Source of the DNA: Syntrophobacteraceae bacterium
Lineage (GTDB): Bacteria > Desulfobacterota > Syntrophobacteria > Syntrophobacterales > Syntrophobacteraceae
Length of the DNA stretch: 40,256 nt
Reading direction: 5' to 3'
Assembly (NCBI GenBank): GCA_031292215.1
Contig: JARLHO010000027.1
Span: 1-40,256 of the forward strand
Shown here in pieces: positions 32,427-40,256 of this stretch. A model generated the notes under the pieces. It saw nothing but the letters and a program-made list of their open reading frames with translations, was not told the DNA's origin and did not search any database. The stretch's first letter is position 1. Each line of letters begins with the position of its first letter. Both the position numbers and the translations under genes were made by a program.

Positions 32427-32548
32427 GGACTCTTCTCCGGGTTTAAAACAAAAACTCTTTTTGCGCTCCGGCGCCAAAAGAAGGAGTTCGCATGCATCCC
32501 GCGCCCAAAAAACATTGGCTTTTTGGACAGGATTTACAGGATTTTGTT
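32427..32548. other. Spacer between PghP gene and enolase fragment
   Basis: Contains the open but unlikely upstream extension of the PghP frame and AT-rich sequence (AATCCTGT repeated at short distance). Nothing else is recognised. Confidence 0.4.
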
Positions 32549-32662
32549 TTATTCGAAGTCATTTCCCTTCGATTCCGGAAAGAGACGAAGGCCACTTAGA
32601 GTGGGATTGCCCCTTGAGTCCGGAATTTCAAGTGTTTGAACGTTGGCGATTTTCCCATTCAT
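32549..32662 (-). pseudogene. eno: Enolase N-terminal fragment (37 codons)
   Basis: From the ATG at 32662, with AAAGGAG 5 nt upstream, the frame reads NGKIANVQTLEIPDSRGNPT, matching the beta-strand start of enolase (consensus I..I.A.EILDSRGNPTVE). It then departs from the family (SGLRLFPESKGNDFE) and stops. About 390 residues, including the whole catalytic barrel, are missing. So this is the ribosome site and first 25 or so codons of an eno gene joined to unrelated DNA. No enolase activity is possible; a peptide could still be made. Confidence 0.75.
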
Positions 32663-32722
32663 TGTATCTCCTTTGTCGGAAAATAAAAAAAGCTCCTGCG
32701 CGCACCTCCCGCAGAAGAACGG

Positions 32723-32937
32723 GTGTTTTTCGGCCAGACCGTTCATACATTTTGCCTAAGCAATCGCGATGAGGCCGGCGCACAGGCCCTGTCGGAATTG
32801 AGGGTAATAGGGATAAACCTGGTAGCCGACGCCCTTGCCGGGTCGGTCGATCATAAACCGCTGAAAACCTGCTATATGGCAAAGATTTATACTACGCCAT
32901 CTTCGATGCCGGCAGGTCCGAATACGAGGCAGTACTA
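32723..32937 (+). pseudogene. Possible frameshifted ORF remnant upstream of the MFS gene
   Basis: One frame reads AGAQALSELRVIGINLVADA and on to SVDHK; after about 32868 the protein-like sequence continues in another frame as AENLLYGKDLYYAIFDAGRS and EYEAVL, joining the MFS start. The composition looks like coding sequence broken by one frameshift. No family is recognised. It could be a decayed gene or a sequencing error. Confidence 0.25.
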
Positions 32938-34131
32938 ATGAACGGAGCCGCCTTTAAAAAAAAGACGGCCGGTATTCGGCCGGCCATGCTGTTCATAGTC
33001 TTGATCGGCGTGGTGAGCCTTTTTGCCGACATGACCTACGAGGGCGCCAGAAGCATCACAGGGCAGTTTCTGGGCTCTCTTGGGGCCAATGGCGCGATCG
33101 TGGGGTTTGTGGCGGGCTTTGGAGAACTCGCCGGGTATGCGATACGCTTTTTGTCCGGAGTGATTGCCGACCGGACCGAAAGATACTGGACCCTGGCTGT
33201 CGCCGGTTATGTCGTCAACTTGTTCGCCGTGCCCCTTCTCGCCCTGGCCGGAAGGTGGGAAATCGCCGCGTGTCTTATGATCGTCGAGCGTATCGGCAAG
33301 GGGATCCGAAACCCGGTCCGGGACGCCATGCTTTCCCACGCGGCCTCAGAAGTTGGAACAGGCTGGGGATTCGGGCTCCATGAAGCGATGGATTCCACGG
33401 GGGCGACGATCGGGCCGCTTATCGTAGCCGCTGTGCTCTACGAAAAGGGGAGCTATCAAACCGGATTTGCCTTTTTGCTGATTCCCGCCGTCCTGGCGAT
33501 AGCTGTGCTCATTTGCTCGATGTTGCTCTACCCTCGTCCCAAAGAGCTCGGGGTGAGCGTTCCCGAACTGCAAACCCGTGGCCTTCCGGACGTCTACTGG
33601 ATCTATCTCGGGGCGATGGCCCTTGCCGGCGCCGGATACGCCGATTTCCCGCTCATTGGCTACCATTTCGAAAAAACCCTGGTCGTCTCCAGAAACTGGG
33701 CGCCGGTTTTCTATTCGGTGGCCATGGGGGCGGCGGCGATTACCTCCCTTGTGCTCGGCCGCCTCTTCGACAGGGTAGGCATCCGGATAATCATCGTCTC
33801 GGTTTTGCTTTCCTCGATTTTCGCGCCGCTGGTTTTCCTGGGAGGTTTTGGGCTGAGCCTTGTCGGAATGGCGCTTTGGGGCCTCGGGATGGGCGCCCAC
33901 GAATCTGTTATGCGGGCCGCGGTCGCCGGGATGGCGCCGCGCGACAGGCGCGCCACGGCTTACGGGATTTTCAATACGGGATATGGTATATTCTGGTTTC
34001 TTGGCAGTTTCCTGATGGGCGCCCTCTATGATATTTCCATACCGTATCTCGTTTTGTTTTCCATGGTCTGTCAGTTCGCATCGGCGCCCTTGCTTTTTGC
34101 GGTTAAGAGAAAATCCCAATTGATGAGGTAG
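32938..34131 (+). CDS. MFS transporter
   Basis: 397 aa with about 12 membrane segments. MFS features: SLFADMTYEGARSITGQFLG at the first helix, then GAIVGFVAGFGELAGYAIRF and SGVIADRTERYW (helix 2-3 loop, GxxADRxxR), and ERIGKGIRNPVRDAML on helix 4-5. The C-half repeats the pattern (LVLGRLFDRVGIRIIIVS). GAGG lies 8 nt before the ATG. It is followed 6 nt later by a metallophosphoesterase, so the two are co-transcribed. The substrate is unknown; the helix-4 RNP motif occurs in a group of uncharacterised bacterial transporters. Confidence 0.85.
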   Translation: MNGAAFKKKTAGIRPAMLFIVLIGVVSLFADMTYEGARSITGQFLGSLGANGAIVGFVAGFGELAGYAIRFLSGVIADRTERYWTLAVAGYVVNLFAVPLLALAGRWEIAACLMIVERIGKGIRNPVRDAMLSHAASEVGTGWGFGLHEAMDSTGATIGPLIVAAVLYEKGSYQTGFAFLLIPAVLAIAVLICSMLLYPRPKELGVSVPELQTRGLPDVYWIYLGAMALAGAGYADFPLIGYHFEKTLVVSRNWAPVFYSVAMGAAAITSLVLGRLFDRVGIRIIIVSVLLSSIFAPLVFLGGFGLSLVGMALWGLGMGAHESVMRAAVAGMAPRDRRATAYGIFNTGYGIFWFLGSFLMGALYDISIPYLVLFSMVCQFASAPLLFAVKRKSQLMR

Positions 34132-34137
34132 CAGACT

Positions 34138-34962
34138 ATGAAAATCTATTTCTTCGGGGACATTCATGGAAACGAATACGGTTTAGAGGCTTGCCTTGAG
34201 CATATCGGGCAGGTTAAGCCCGACGAGATTTACTGCCTGGGAGATCTTGTGGGCTGGCTTCCGTTCGGGGACCGTACCTTGTCCAAGATGAGGTCCTCCG
34301 GATTTCCCTGCGTTGCCGGAAACCATGACCTCATGGTGGCGGGCGTATTCAAGGACTATCCGCAACAGTTGGATCGAATCGAGGCGACCGCGTTCAACGC
34401 GGGGTTGATTTCAACGATTCCCGGCGCTGTCGAATTCCTTTGCGGCCTGCCGCTTTTCATCGAAAAAGATAACTTTTTCGTTACCCACCACAGTCCGTTT
34501 CACCTTCCCTTTCAGGGGAAGGCCCCCACGATCGAGTGCTTCGATTATCTCACGGAAGCAGCCCTTGAGGCTTGTCTCGTCGAGTGGAGCTATTTTCCCA
34601 AACCGCTTATCTTTAGCGGTCACGATCATGTGCCGGCGATCTATGAGCTGCCCGGCGATTTGAGCGCTCCTCCCGGGCTGGGGGACGTAGTCGTGCACAA
34701 ACTCTCGGCCGACCGCGGGATAACCATCCGGCTAAAACCCGGCGCCAGGTACTGGGTTAAGGCCGGGAGCCTGGCCATGAATCGCGACTCGGTTCCGGTG
34801 GCCAATTCGGTCCTCTACGACACTGTCGAGGAGACGATCACTTTCTTTCGGCTTCCGTTTGCAACCGGGAGTCTTTGCCGCGAGCTTGAGTCCCACTTTT
34901 TCGGGCCGACGCTTCCTGCCATAAGAAAGTATATCGCTCTTCTGGCCGATTGCGGTTCCTGA
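34138..34962 (+). CDS. Metallophosphoesterase (calcineurin-like)
   Basis: 274 aa. The dinuclear metal motifs are in order: FFGDIHGNEYG (D8, H10), CLGDLVGW (D36), AGNHDLM (N62, H63), then THHSPFH and FSGHDHVP. These define the YfcE/calcineurin-like phosphodiesterase or phosphatase fold. The substrate could be a cyclic nucleotide, Ap4A or a phosphoprotein; the sequence does not decide. GAGG lies 9 nt before the ATG. It overlaps nothing and ends the short operon with the MFS gene. Confidence 0.88.
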   Translation: MKIYFFGDIHGNEYGLEACLEHIGQVKPDEIYCLGDLVGWLPFGDRTLSKMRSSGFPCVAGNHDLMVAGVFKDYPQQLDRIEATAFNAGLISTIPGAVEFLCGLPLFIEKDNFFVTHHSPFHLPFQGKAPTIECFDYLTEAALEACLVEWSYFPKPLIFSGHDHVPAIYELPGDLSAPPGLGDVVVHKLSADRGITIRLKPGARYWVKAGSLAMNRDSVPVANSVLYDTVEETITFFRLPFATGSLCRELESHFFGPTLPAIRKYIALLADCGS

Positions 34963-35060
34963 AGCTTGGAAACCATCGGACCCATTGCATTGCAAAGCGC
35001 GCGCGACTCATTACTTTTATTATAAAATGGTGAAAATCCATGACAATGGGGGTAGAGAAA

Positions 35061-35201
35061 ATGTTTAATTGCTCAAAGTGCAGTGAACAGGATAAAGAAA
35101 CCGGCTCGACGTCGGAGTGTGTGGAGTGCCGGAAGAGCGAATGTCAGCAATGTCTAGACGATGACGGGAGCTGCATACCGTGCGGCCACTTCGATTATTG
35201 A
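35061..35201 (+). CDS. 46-aa protein with four CxxC pairs
   Basis: MFNCSKCSEQ, then a short Ser/Thr loop, SECVECRKSECQQCLDDDG and SCIPCGHFDY. Eight cysteines in four CxxC pairs (4/7, 20/23, 28/31, 38/41) in 46 residues; a ferredoxin or double zinc-ribbon-like density. GGGGGT lies 7 nt before the ATG at 35061; ATGs at 35040 and 35046 are also in frame. It could bind two zinc ions or an Fe-S cluster. No family is recognised. It lies alone between the phosphoesterase and the acyl-CoA synthetase. Confidence 0.65.
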   Translation: MFNCSKCSEQDKETGSTSECVECRKSECQQCLDDDGSCIPCGHFDY

Positions 35202-35282
35202 TTGACCTCTTGTGAGGTCGGGATGTGACAGGGCCGGCCGCGGCGAGGGCGACTTCCCGGTTGCGTGCGTAAGGGAGGTCCC

Positions 35283-35417
35283 ATGCGAACCATGAAATTT
35301 TTCCGGGATCGCTTTCGCGCCGTGGTCGGCCCGCTTCTTTTCTCTTATCGTCTACCCTCGGCTAACCGATTGGTAAATTTATCGATTAAACCGATCCGTA
35401 CCATTTGCCACACCTGA
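35283..35417 (+). CDS. Possible small basic ORF (44 aa)
   Basis: From an ATG with GGGAGG 4 nt upstream: RTMKFFRDRFRAVVGPLLFS, then YRLPSANRLVNLSIKPIRTI. Basic with a weak hydrophobic centre. No family. The ribosome site is good but nothing else supports it. Confidence 0.25.
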   Translation: MRTMKFFRDRFRAVVGPLLFSYRLPSANRLVNLSIKPIRTICHT

Positions 35418-35515
35418 GCAATAAAGCTGGGCCGGCGCCTTCGTGATAAAATATAGAGTTGTGGTGTATACTGGTTTTGACCGCACACGTTTGCATTCTA
35501 CCGGAGACAAAAACC

Positions 35516-38212
35516 ATGCTGCAGAAACCGGTCCTTGACTATTTTTTTAAACCCGGGGCTATTGCGATCGTAGGGGCCAGTTCACGGGAAGGCTCCATTG
35601 GCTTTACGCTTTTAAACAATTTGAAAAATGACGGCTTTACCGGGCCGATCTATCCGATAAACCCCAAACACGACGAGATACTGGGCTATAAGGCTTATCC
35701 GTCTGTGACTGCGGTCGGCGCGCCAATCGATTTGGCGATTATCGCCGTGCCGATCCAGGAGGTCCCCGCTCTCATGAGGGAGTGCGGCGAGGCGCAGGTA
35801 AAAGGGGCGATCATCATTTCCGCAGGCGGAAAAGAGGTGGGAGAAAAGGGGGCGCTCCTGGAAGCCCAGATAGCCGAGGAGGCCAAACGGGGCGGGATAC
35901 GCTACCTCGGGCCCAACTGCATGGGGATTTTGTCTCCGGTAAATAATCTTAACGCAAGCTTTGCCGCCCATAGCGCTCAGCCGGGTAGCCTCGCGCTGCT
36001 TTCCCAAAGCGGGGCCATCTGCACCGCCATTCTGGACCGGGCGGCCAGCGAAAAAATAGGATTTTCCCATTTTGTATCCGTTGGCTCCATGGCCGATCTG
36101 GATTTTGCGGACATGATCGACTACCTGGGCAATGACCGAAATGCCCGAAGCATCATCATATATATGGAGAATATGACCAGGCATCGAAAGTTTATGAGCG
36201 CGGCGCGCTCGGTCTCGCGCGTAAAGCCGATCATAGTGGTCAAATCGGGTCGAAGCGAGGCTGCCGCTAAGGCTGCGGCCTCCCACACCGGCTCTCTCGC
36301 CGGGCGCGATGACGCCTACAACGCGGCGTTTCGCCGCGCGGGAATCATCCGCGTGGACACCATCAGCCAGCTCTTTAGCTGCGCGCAGGCGCTCGGGAAG
36401 ATGCAGCGGCCAACCGGCTCGAACCTTGCCTTCATAACAAACGCGGGCGGCCCCGGGGTAATGGCGATCGACGCCTTGAGCAACTGGGGCTTTGAGCCGG
36501 CACGTCTCGACCCGGAAACGTTTCGAAAACTCGATGAGTCCCTGCCCGCCTTCTGGAGCAGGGGAAATCCGATCGACATCCTGGGGGACGCACCGCCGCA
36601 GCGCTACGTAGAGGCTGTTCGCATCTGCCTGGAAGCCCGCGAGCTCTCCGGGCTGATCGCAATTCTTACCCCCCAGGCCATGACCGATCCCACAGGAGTT
36701 GCCAAAGCGCTTGCCGAAGAGATAAAAAACCGCTCCAAACCCTTCATGGCCGTCTGGATGGGCGCCCGGGACGTCGAAGCCGGCATCCGGATACTAAACG
36801 AGGCCGGCATTCCCACCTTCCCGACCCCCGAAGAGGCCGTGGACACCTTTATGCACATGTACTCCTACACCCGAAACCTCGAGCTTCTCCAGGAGACCCC
36901 GCCGAGTTTTCCCCATGAAATTCAGGTAAATACGAGACAGGCTCGCACTTTCATAACCGAGTGCATAAGGCGTGGGCAAAGGATTCTAACCGAGATAGAA
37001 TCCAAGGCCATTTTGTCTGCCTACGGCATTCCCGTAAACCGCACCGTGGCTGCATCGAGTGCGCAGGCCGCGGCCGAAGCCGCCAAAAATATCGGCTTCC
37101 CGGTCGTGGTAAAGATCTTTTCCCCCGACATTACCCACAAATCGGACGTGGACGGCGTGAGGCTAAACCTCAAAAGCGAGCAGGAAGTGGCGGCGGCTTT
37201 CGACGAAATCACCTCCCGGGCGGCCGGCGCGAAGCCGGAAGCAAGGATCACGGGGGTAACGGTGCAAAACCAGGTGAAAAAGTCCGAAATCGAACTGATC
37301 GTCGGAAGCAAGCGCGACCCGCAGTTTGGCCCGCTGCTCCTCTTTGGCATGGGAGGCGTTTTGACCGAGCTTTTCCGGGACTCTGCGGTGAGCCTTCCGC
37401 CACTAAATCTTCTTCTGGCCAGGCGCCTCATGGAAAGAACCCGCGTCTATCGCCTGCTGCAGGGATATCGCAACATCCCGGCAGCCGACGTGGACAAAAC
37501 GGCCGAATTTCTCGTCCGGGTTTCCCAACTGGTTAGCGATTTTCCAGAAATCGTGGAGTTGGACTTAAACCCGGTCGTAATCAGCGAGGGACGCCCCATC
37601 GCCATTGACGCCCGAATAGTGGTCGAAGCCTCCGAAGTCGTTGCGCCTCGCCACCTCATAATCAGCCCCTATCCCAACCAGTACGAAAGCGAATGGCTGC
37701 TCGAAGACGGAACACCCGTTCTCATTCGCCCGATGAAGCCCGAAGACGAGTCTCTGGTAAAGGATCTCCTGGACAATTGTTCGTCTCAGACGATCTATTT
37801 TCGCTACTTTGCGGTGGTAAAAAACTGGCCCCATGACTCCTTGGTCCGCTTTACCCAGTACGACTACGACCGGGAAATCGGGGTCGCCGCCATAGGGCTG
37901 CCGCCCGGTCCGGCCACGATGATGGGAGTGGGACGGCTGGTGATGCCCCCCGAGCGGCCCGACGCCGAATTCGCCGTAATAGTGGCCGATCCGTGGCAGG
38001 GAAAAGGCCTTGGCGAAAAGCTGATCGAGCGGGTGATAGAAATCGCCAGGGAAAATGGGGTGAAAACCCTGGTGGGAGATGTGCTGCCGGAAAACGAAAG
38101 GATGCTCTCCCTGGTGAGAAAGCTTGGATTTAAGCTGTTGCGAGATGAGGGGGCATGCAAAGTGGAGCTCGACGTTACTTCCTGGTGCCCGGAGGACGCG
38201 CCGGGGGCGTGA
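35516..38212 (+). CDS. ADP-forming acyl-CoA synthetase fused to a GNAT acetyltransferase
   Basis: 898 aa. Order: CoA-binding Rossmann domain (FKPGAIAIVGASSREGSIGF, about 10-140), succinyl-CoA-ligase-like domains with the phospho-His in ASHTGSLAG (H257, the position of the known ACD alpha-subunit His), an ATP-grasp domain (about 480-700, with DITHKSDVDGVRLNL), and a C-terminal GNAT (about 725-898, with ADPWQGKGLGEKLIER). It makes ATP from acetyl-CoA or a related acyl-CoA, and the GNAT part may acetylate lysines, as in Pat/PatZ-type fusions. Because the catalytic His is kept, synthetase activity is likely, unlike in purely regulatory Pat proteins. The ATG at 35516 has GGAG 9 nt upstream; the earlier start at 35459 has none. 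Confidence 0.93.
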   Translation: MLQKPVLDYFFKPGAIAIVGASSREGSIGFTLLNNLKNDGFTGPIYPINPKHDEILGYKAYPSVTAVGAPIDLAIIAVPIQEVPALMRECGEAQVKGAIIISAGGKEVGEKGALLEAQIAEEAKRGGIRYLGPNCMGILSPVNNLNASFAAHSAQPGSLALLSQSGAICTAILDRAASEKIGFSHFVSVGSMADLDFADMIDYLGNDRNARSIIIYMENMTRHRKFMSAARSVSRVKPIIVVKSGRSEAAAKAAASHTGSLAGRDDAYNAAFRRAGIIRVDTISQLFSCAQALGKMQRPTGSNLAFITNAGGPGVMAIDALSNWGFEPARLDPETFRKLDESLPAFWSRGNPIDILGDAPPQRYVEAVRICLEARELSGLIAILTPQAMTDPTGVAKALAEEIKNRSKPFMAVWMGARDVEAGIRILNEAGIPTFPTPEEAVDTFMHMYSYTRNLELLQETPPSFPHEIQVNTRQARTFITECIRRGQRILTEIESKAILSAYGIPVNRTVAASSAQAAAEAAKNIGFPVVVKIFSPDITHKSDVDGVRLNLKSEQEVAAAFDEITSRAAGAKPEARITGVTVQNQVKKSEIELIVGSKRDPQFGPLLLFGMGGVLTELFRDSAVSLPPLNLLLARRLMERTRVYRLLQGYRNIPAADVDKTAEFLVRVSQLVSDFPEIVELDLNPVVISEGRPIAIDARIVVEASEVVAPRHLIISPYPNQYESEWLLEDGTPVLIRPMKPEDESLVKDLLDNCSSQTIYFRYFAVVKNWPHDSLVRFTQYDYDREIGVAAIGLPPGPATMMGVGRLVMPPERPDAEFAVIVADPWQGKGLGEKLIERVIEIARENGVKTLVGDVLPENERMLSLVRKLGFKLLRDEGACKVELDVTSWCPEDAPGA

Positions 38213-38452
38213 CAAAACACCGCCGGGTTTTTACCCCCGCTTCGCCTTTTTTGCCAGGCGGGACAAGTTCCCCTGGAGCGGGGAAACCTCGCCGGGCCCC
38301 GGGGTAGGCTCGCACACCGCCTTGGTCTCCCTTCTCGCGCACCGCAATGCTCACGTGCAGGGGGGGGCAAGCGGGGGATTTCGGGGGGCAAAACCCGATG
38401 CCACTGTAGAACTTGGATGTAATAGCAGTTCATGGTCCATAGGAAAAGTGAA

Positions 38453-39874
38453 ATGGCTAGCAAACCACAAGAGTTTGACATATTAGTAGCTAAGCTCTCC
38501 GGGCAAGACATGCCTGTATTCGCTGCTACTGCCAGACAAATTGCAGAAATGTCAAGCAAGGAAGAGTCCTCAATAAGCGATATAACATTGGAGGTACTTA
38601 AGGACCCTTCCCTTACCTCCAAAGTGCTGGCCTTCGCAAATAGTTCGGAAAACGGCATAGCATCAGCCAAGATCAATACCATCAGCCGCGCAGTTATGCA
38701 GCTTGGATTCAATGTCATTAAGGATGTAACGCTTTCGGCCTCGTTAATTGAGACCGTTTTGAAAGGTCAGAAACGCGAAAAGGTGCTCTCCGAGATTGCC
38801 AGGTCTCTTCATGCCGCTACCCAGGCTAAGAAGTTGGGCGCAGTACTAAGGGATGTCGCGACTGAGGAGATATTTATCGCCAGCCTTTTGCAGAGATTGG
38901 GCCATATTGCTTTCTGGAGCTTTGGCGGAGAACAGGCCGATAGACTTGAGAAAGCAATTATCGAGCATCCAGACATTGCTGAAGAAGTTCTGGAACGAGA
39001 TGTATTGGGGTTTAGTCTAAATGAGCTTACCCTTAAGCTTGCCAGTAAATGGAGTCTTAACTATGCGTTGTGCGACTCATTAAATAGCGGTATTGATAAT
39101 AAAAAGGTCAGATGTATCAGATTGGGGCATGCGGTAGCTAAAGAAGTTGCTGAAAATGGCATCGAGGGTGAAAAATTCGATTTGCTGACTCGAGCCATTA
39201 GTAAATTTCTTAATACGGATCAAGAGAAAACCAGGTCGTTAATTATTGAAAATGTGACGGAGGCCACCGAGGTCGCAAGAAATTTCGGGATAAAGGATCT
39301 GTCGAAATATATCCCGAAAGGCGATAAGCAATCACTTGATTCCGAGCCTACCCGCAAAGTCAACGAACCTGACGATATGCTCCAGGTTGAAGTTCTTGCC
39401 GAACTCATGGCCATGCATAGGGAACGTCGTTTGAACCTGAACAATTTTCTGACAATTCTCGTGGAAGGTATATCGAGAGGATTGGGAATGGACAGGGTAA
39501 TTCTTAGCATTATTGACAAGGAACGCACTTCCTTAACCGGGAGGTACGGAGTGGGGGTTTCTTCGGTTGATACCGAACGTTTCGCCTTTCAACTCGATCC
39601 GCAGATTCCAACCTCCTTAAGCGAAGCAGTGCGGAACAAAGGTGTCGACTGGGCTGGTTATTCGGGCAGGTATGACAAATTTTTTACCGACGAAGTAAAA
39701 TGGAGGGTCAGGGCAGAAGAATTTTTTATCGGGACGATACAAGTACGCGGGCGAGTTATCGCCGGCATATATTGCGACCGCTCGATCAGCGGCAGAAAAC
39801 TCACCGAAGAAAGTTTCATGGATTTCAAGTATTTTATCAAAACGGCAAACGCTATACTGGCTGCCAATTTCTAA
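38453..39874 (+). CDS. HDOD domain protein with C-terminal GAF-like domain
   Basis: 473 aa. Residues about 15-210 are an HDOD domain (SKEESSISDITLEVLKDPSL, TSKVLAFANSS, TISRAVMQLGFNVIKDVTLS, LLQRLGHIAFW). After a linker, residues about 325-473 look like a GAF domain (LNNFLTILVEGISRGLGMDR, YGVGVSS, IYCDRSISGRKLTEESF). Known: HDOD proteins act in signalling, motility and stress control, and GAF domains sense small ligands. Two starts (38432 and 38453); the second fits the domain. Its DNA is more AT-rich than the synthetase gene next to it. Lone gene. Confidence 0.85.
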   Translation: MASKPQEFDILVAKLSGQDMPVFAATARQIAEMSSKEESSISDITLEVLKDPSLTSKVLAFANSSENGIASAKINTISRAVMQLGFNVIKDVTLSASLIETVLKGQKREKVLSEIARSLHAATQAKKLGAVLRDVATEEIFIASLLQRLGHIAFWSFGGEQADRLEKAIIEHPDIAEEVLERDVLGFSLNELTLKLASKWSLNYALCDSLNSGIDNKKVRCIRLGHAVAKEVAENGIEGEKFDLLTRAISKFLNTDQEKTRSLIIENVTEATEVARNFGIKDLSKYIPKGDKQSLDSEPTRKVNEPDDMLQVEVLAELMAMHRERRLNLNNFLTILVEGISRGLGMDRVILSIIDKERTSLTGRYGVGVSSVDTERFAFQLDPQIPTSLSEAVRNKGVDWAGYSGRYDKFFTDEVKWRVRAEEFFIGTIQVRGRVIAGIYCDRSISGRKLTEESFMDFKYFIKTANAILAANF

Positions 39875-39940
39875 TTGTCGTGGTTTGTTGCGGGTGGCTA
39901 AAGAACCGGTGTATAAATTCCGTTGAGGAAGGGAGATTGT

Positions 39941-39966
39941 TGAGCGCCAATTTTTTTGGCCGCTCA
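39941..39966. terminator. Imperfect hairpin between the HDOD gene and tRNA-Pro
   Basis: TGAGCGCCAA and TTGGCCGCTCA pair with one bulge around a T-rich loop. It lies between the convergent ends of the HDOD and tRNA genes and could terminate either. Confidence 0.4.
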
Positions 39967-39979
39967 TCTCAAAACCGAG

Positions 39980-40054
39980 TCGGGACGAGCCGATTTGAAC
40001 GGCCGACCTCCTGCACCCCAAGCAGGCGCGCTAACCAGGCTGCGCCACGTCCCG
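39980..40054 (-). tRNA. tRNA-Pro (anticodon GGG)
   Basis: The minus strand reads CGGGACG-TGGCGCAGCCTGG and so on. Acceptor arms CGGGACG/CGTCCCG, D-arm GCGC/GCGC, anticodon stem CCTGC/GCAGG with loop TTGGGGT, T-arm GGTCGGCCGTTCAAATCGGC. Anticodon GGG gives proline (codons CCC/CCT). The discriminator is A; CCA is not encoded. The C1:G72 pair is typical of bacterial proline tRNA. Confidence 0.95.
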
Positions 40055-40132
40055 ACGAAAAATCAGATTAGCATTGAGAGGCCTGCTAGTCAAGCCCGCG
40101 TGTGGTCTGATTTGCATTTTTGAGCGGCGTGT
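40055..40132. other. Spacer upstream of tRNA-Pro
   Basis: Should carry the tRNA promoter on the minus strand. TTGACTAG (complement of CTAGTCAA at 40086-40093) followed on that strand by AATGCTAAT (complement of 40068-40076) gives a plausible -35/-10 pair. Confidence 0.4.
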
Positions 40133-40256
40133 CTGGCGCGGCGTGTCGCCGCAGACGGGTTGCCAAGCCCCGACCTGCCCGACTGGCGCGGCGTGTCGCC
40201 GCAGACGGGTTGCCAAGCCCCGACCTGCCCGACTGGCGCGGCGTGTCGCCGCAGAC
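40133..40256. repeat. 50-bp tandem repeat, cut by the window edge
   Basis: A 50-bp unit beginning CTGGCGCGGCGTGTCGCC is repeated exactly at 40133, 40183 and 40233 (third copy incomplete). The unit contains GGCG...CGCC hairpin potential. There are no variable spacers, so it is not a CRISPR array. It begins about 80 bp upstream of tRNA-Pro. Confidence 0.9.

Noticed and set aside
40133-40256. CRISPR array
   Set aside because: The 50-bp units are identical throughout with no variable spacers, so it is a plain tandem repeat.

Overview
The window looks like chromosomal DNA from an anaerobic member of the Desulfobacterota, probably close to the syntrophic or sulfate-reducing Syntrophobacter group. 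The evidence is gene content: the start of a methylmalonyl-CoA mutase (propionate pathway), a folate C1 cluster (fhs-fchA-folD), a NifU/NifS/CysE cluster, an FmdE-like protein with a multi-cluster ferredoxin, an ADP-forming acyl-CoA synthetase fused to an acetyltransferase, and a PEP-CTERM protein behind a sigma-54 promoter. Genus-level placement is inference.

Layout. 1-3056: minus-strand genes for methylmalonyl-CoA mutase (cut by the window edge), a GNAT acetyltransferase, CysQ and a zinc-ribbon methyltransferase. 3345-3932: a DUF4337-like membrane protein. 4108-7178 (minus): nifU-nifS-cysE, an Fe-S assembly and cysteine supply operon; nifU and nifS overlap by 4 nt. 7785-11176 (plus): fhs, fchA, folD, which interconvert formate and methylene-THF. 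This FolD lacks two cyclohydrolase residues, matching the presence of a separate cyclohydrolase, FchA. 11554-13202: a complete ISNCY/IS1202-type insertion sequence with terminal repeats and a 19-bp target duplication. 13300-17983: a TonB-dependent uptake operon (small His/Cys-rich protein, receptor, ExbB, ExbD, TonB). 18055-19783 (minus): an unknown protein, a DUF1786 ASKHA-fold protein and a small ORF overlapping its start. 20094-21686: three small HMA-like proteins. 21769-23736 (minus): an exported protein and an MFS transporter.

23737-26719 is an accessory stretch: a long gene-poor region, a sigma-54 promoter with an upstream palindrome, a PEP-CTERM protein, a hairpin followed by a possible group IIC intron remnant, a YajD-type HNH nuclease and a 213-bp MITE-like element. 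26720-28858 is an orphan phage-type virion protein with a lytic transglycosylase domain. 28960-30660 (minus) carries the FmdE-like/ferredoxin pair. 30661-32937 holds a candidate structured RNA, a small membrane protein whose stop codon is supplied by a second, inverted copy of the MITE, a poly-gamma-glutamate hydrolase family protein, a 37-codon enolase N-terminal fragment and a possible frameshifted ORF. 32938-39874 (plus) carries an MFS transporter, a metallophosphoesterase, a 46-aa protein with four CxxC pairs, the acyl-CoA synthetase/GNAT fusion and an HDOD-GAF signalling protein. A tRNA-Pro(GGG) and a 50-bp tandem repeat close the window.

The most unusual items are the MITE family (two copies plus a terminal remnant), the possible class C intron scar behind a terminator-like hairpin, the candidate RNA at 30956-31073, the HMA-like trio, the four-CxxC miniprotein, and the small ORF coupled to DUF1786. 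No CRISPR array or rRNA was seen. All similarity calls rest on motif recognition; no database search was run.
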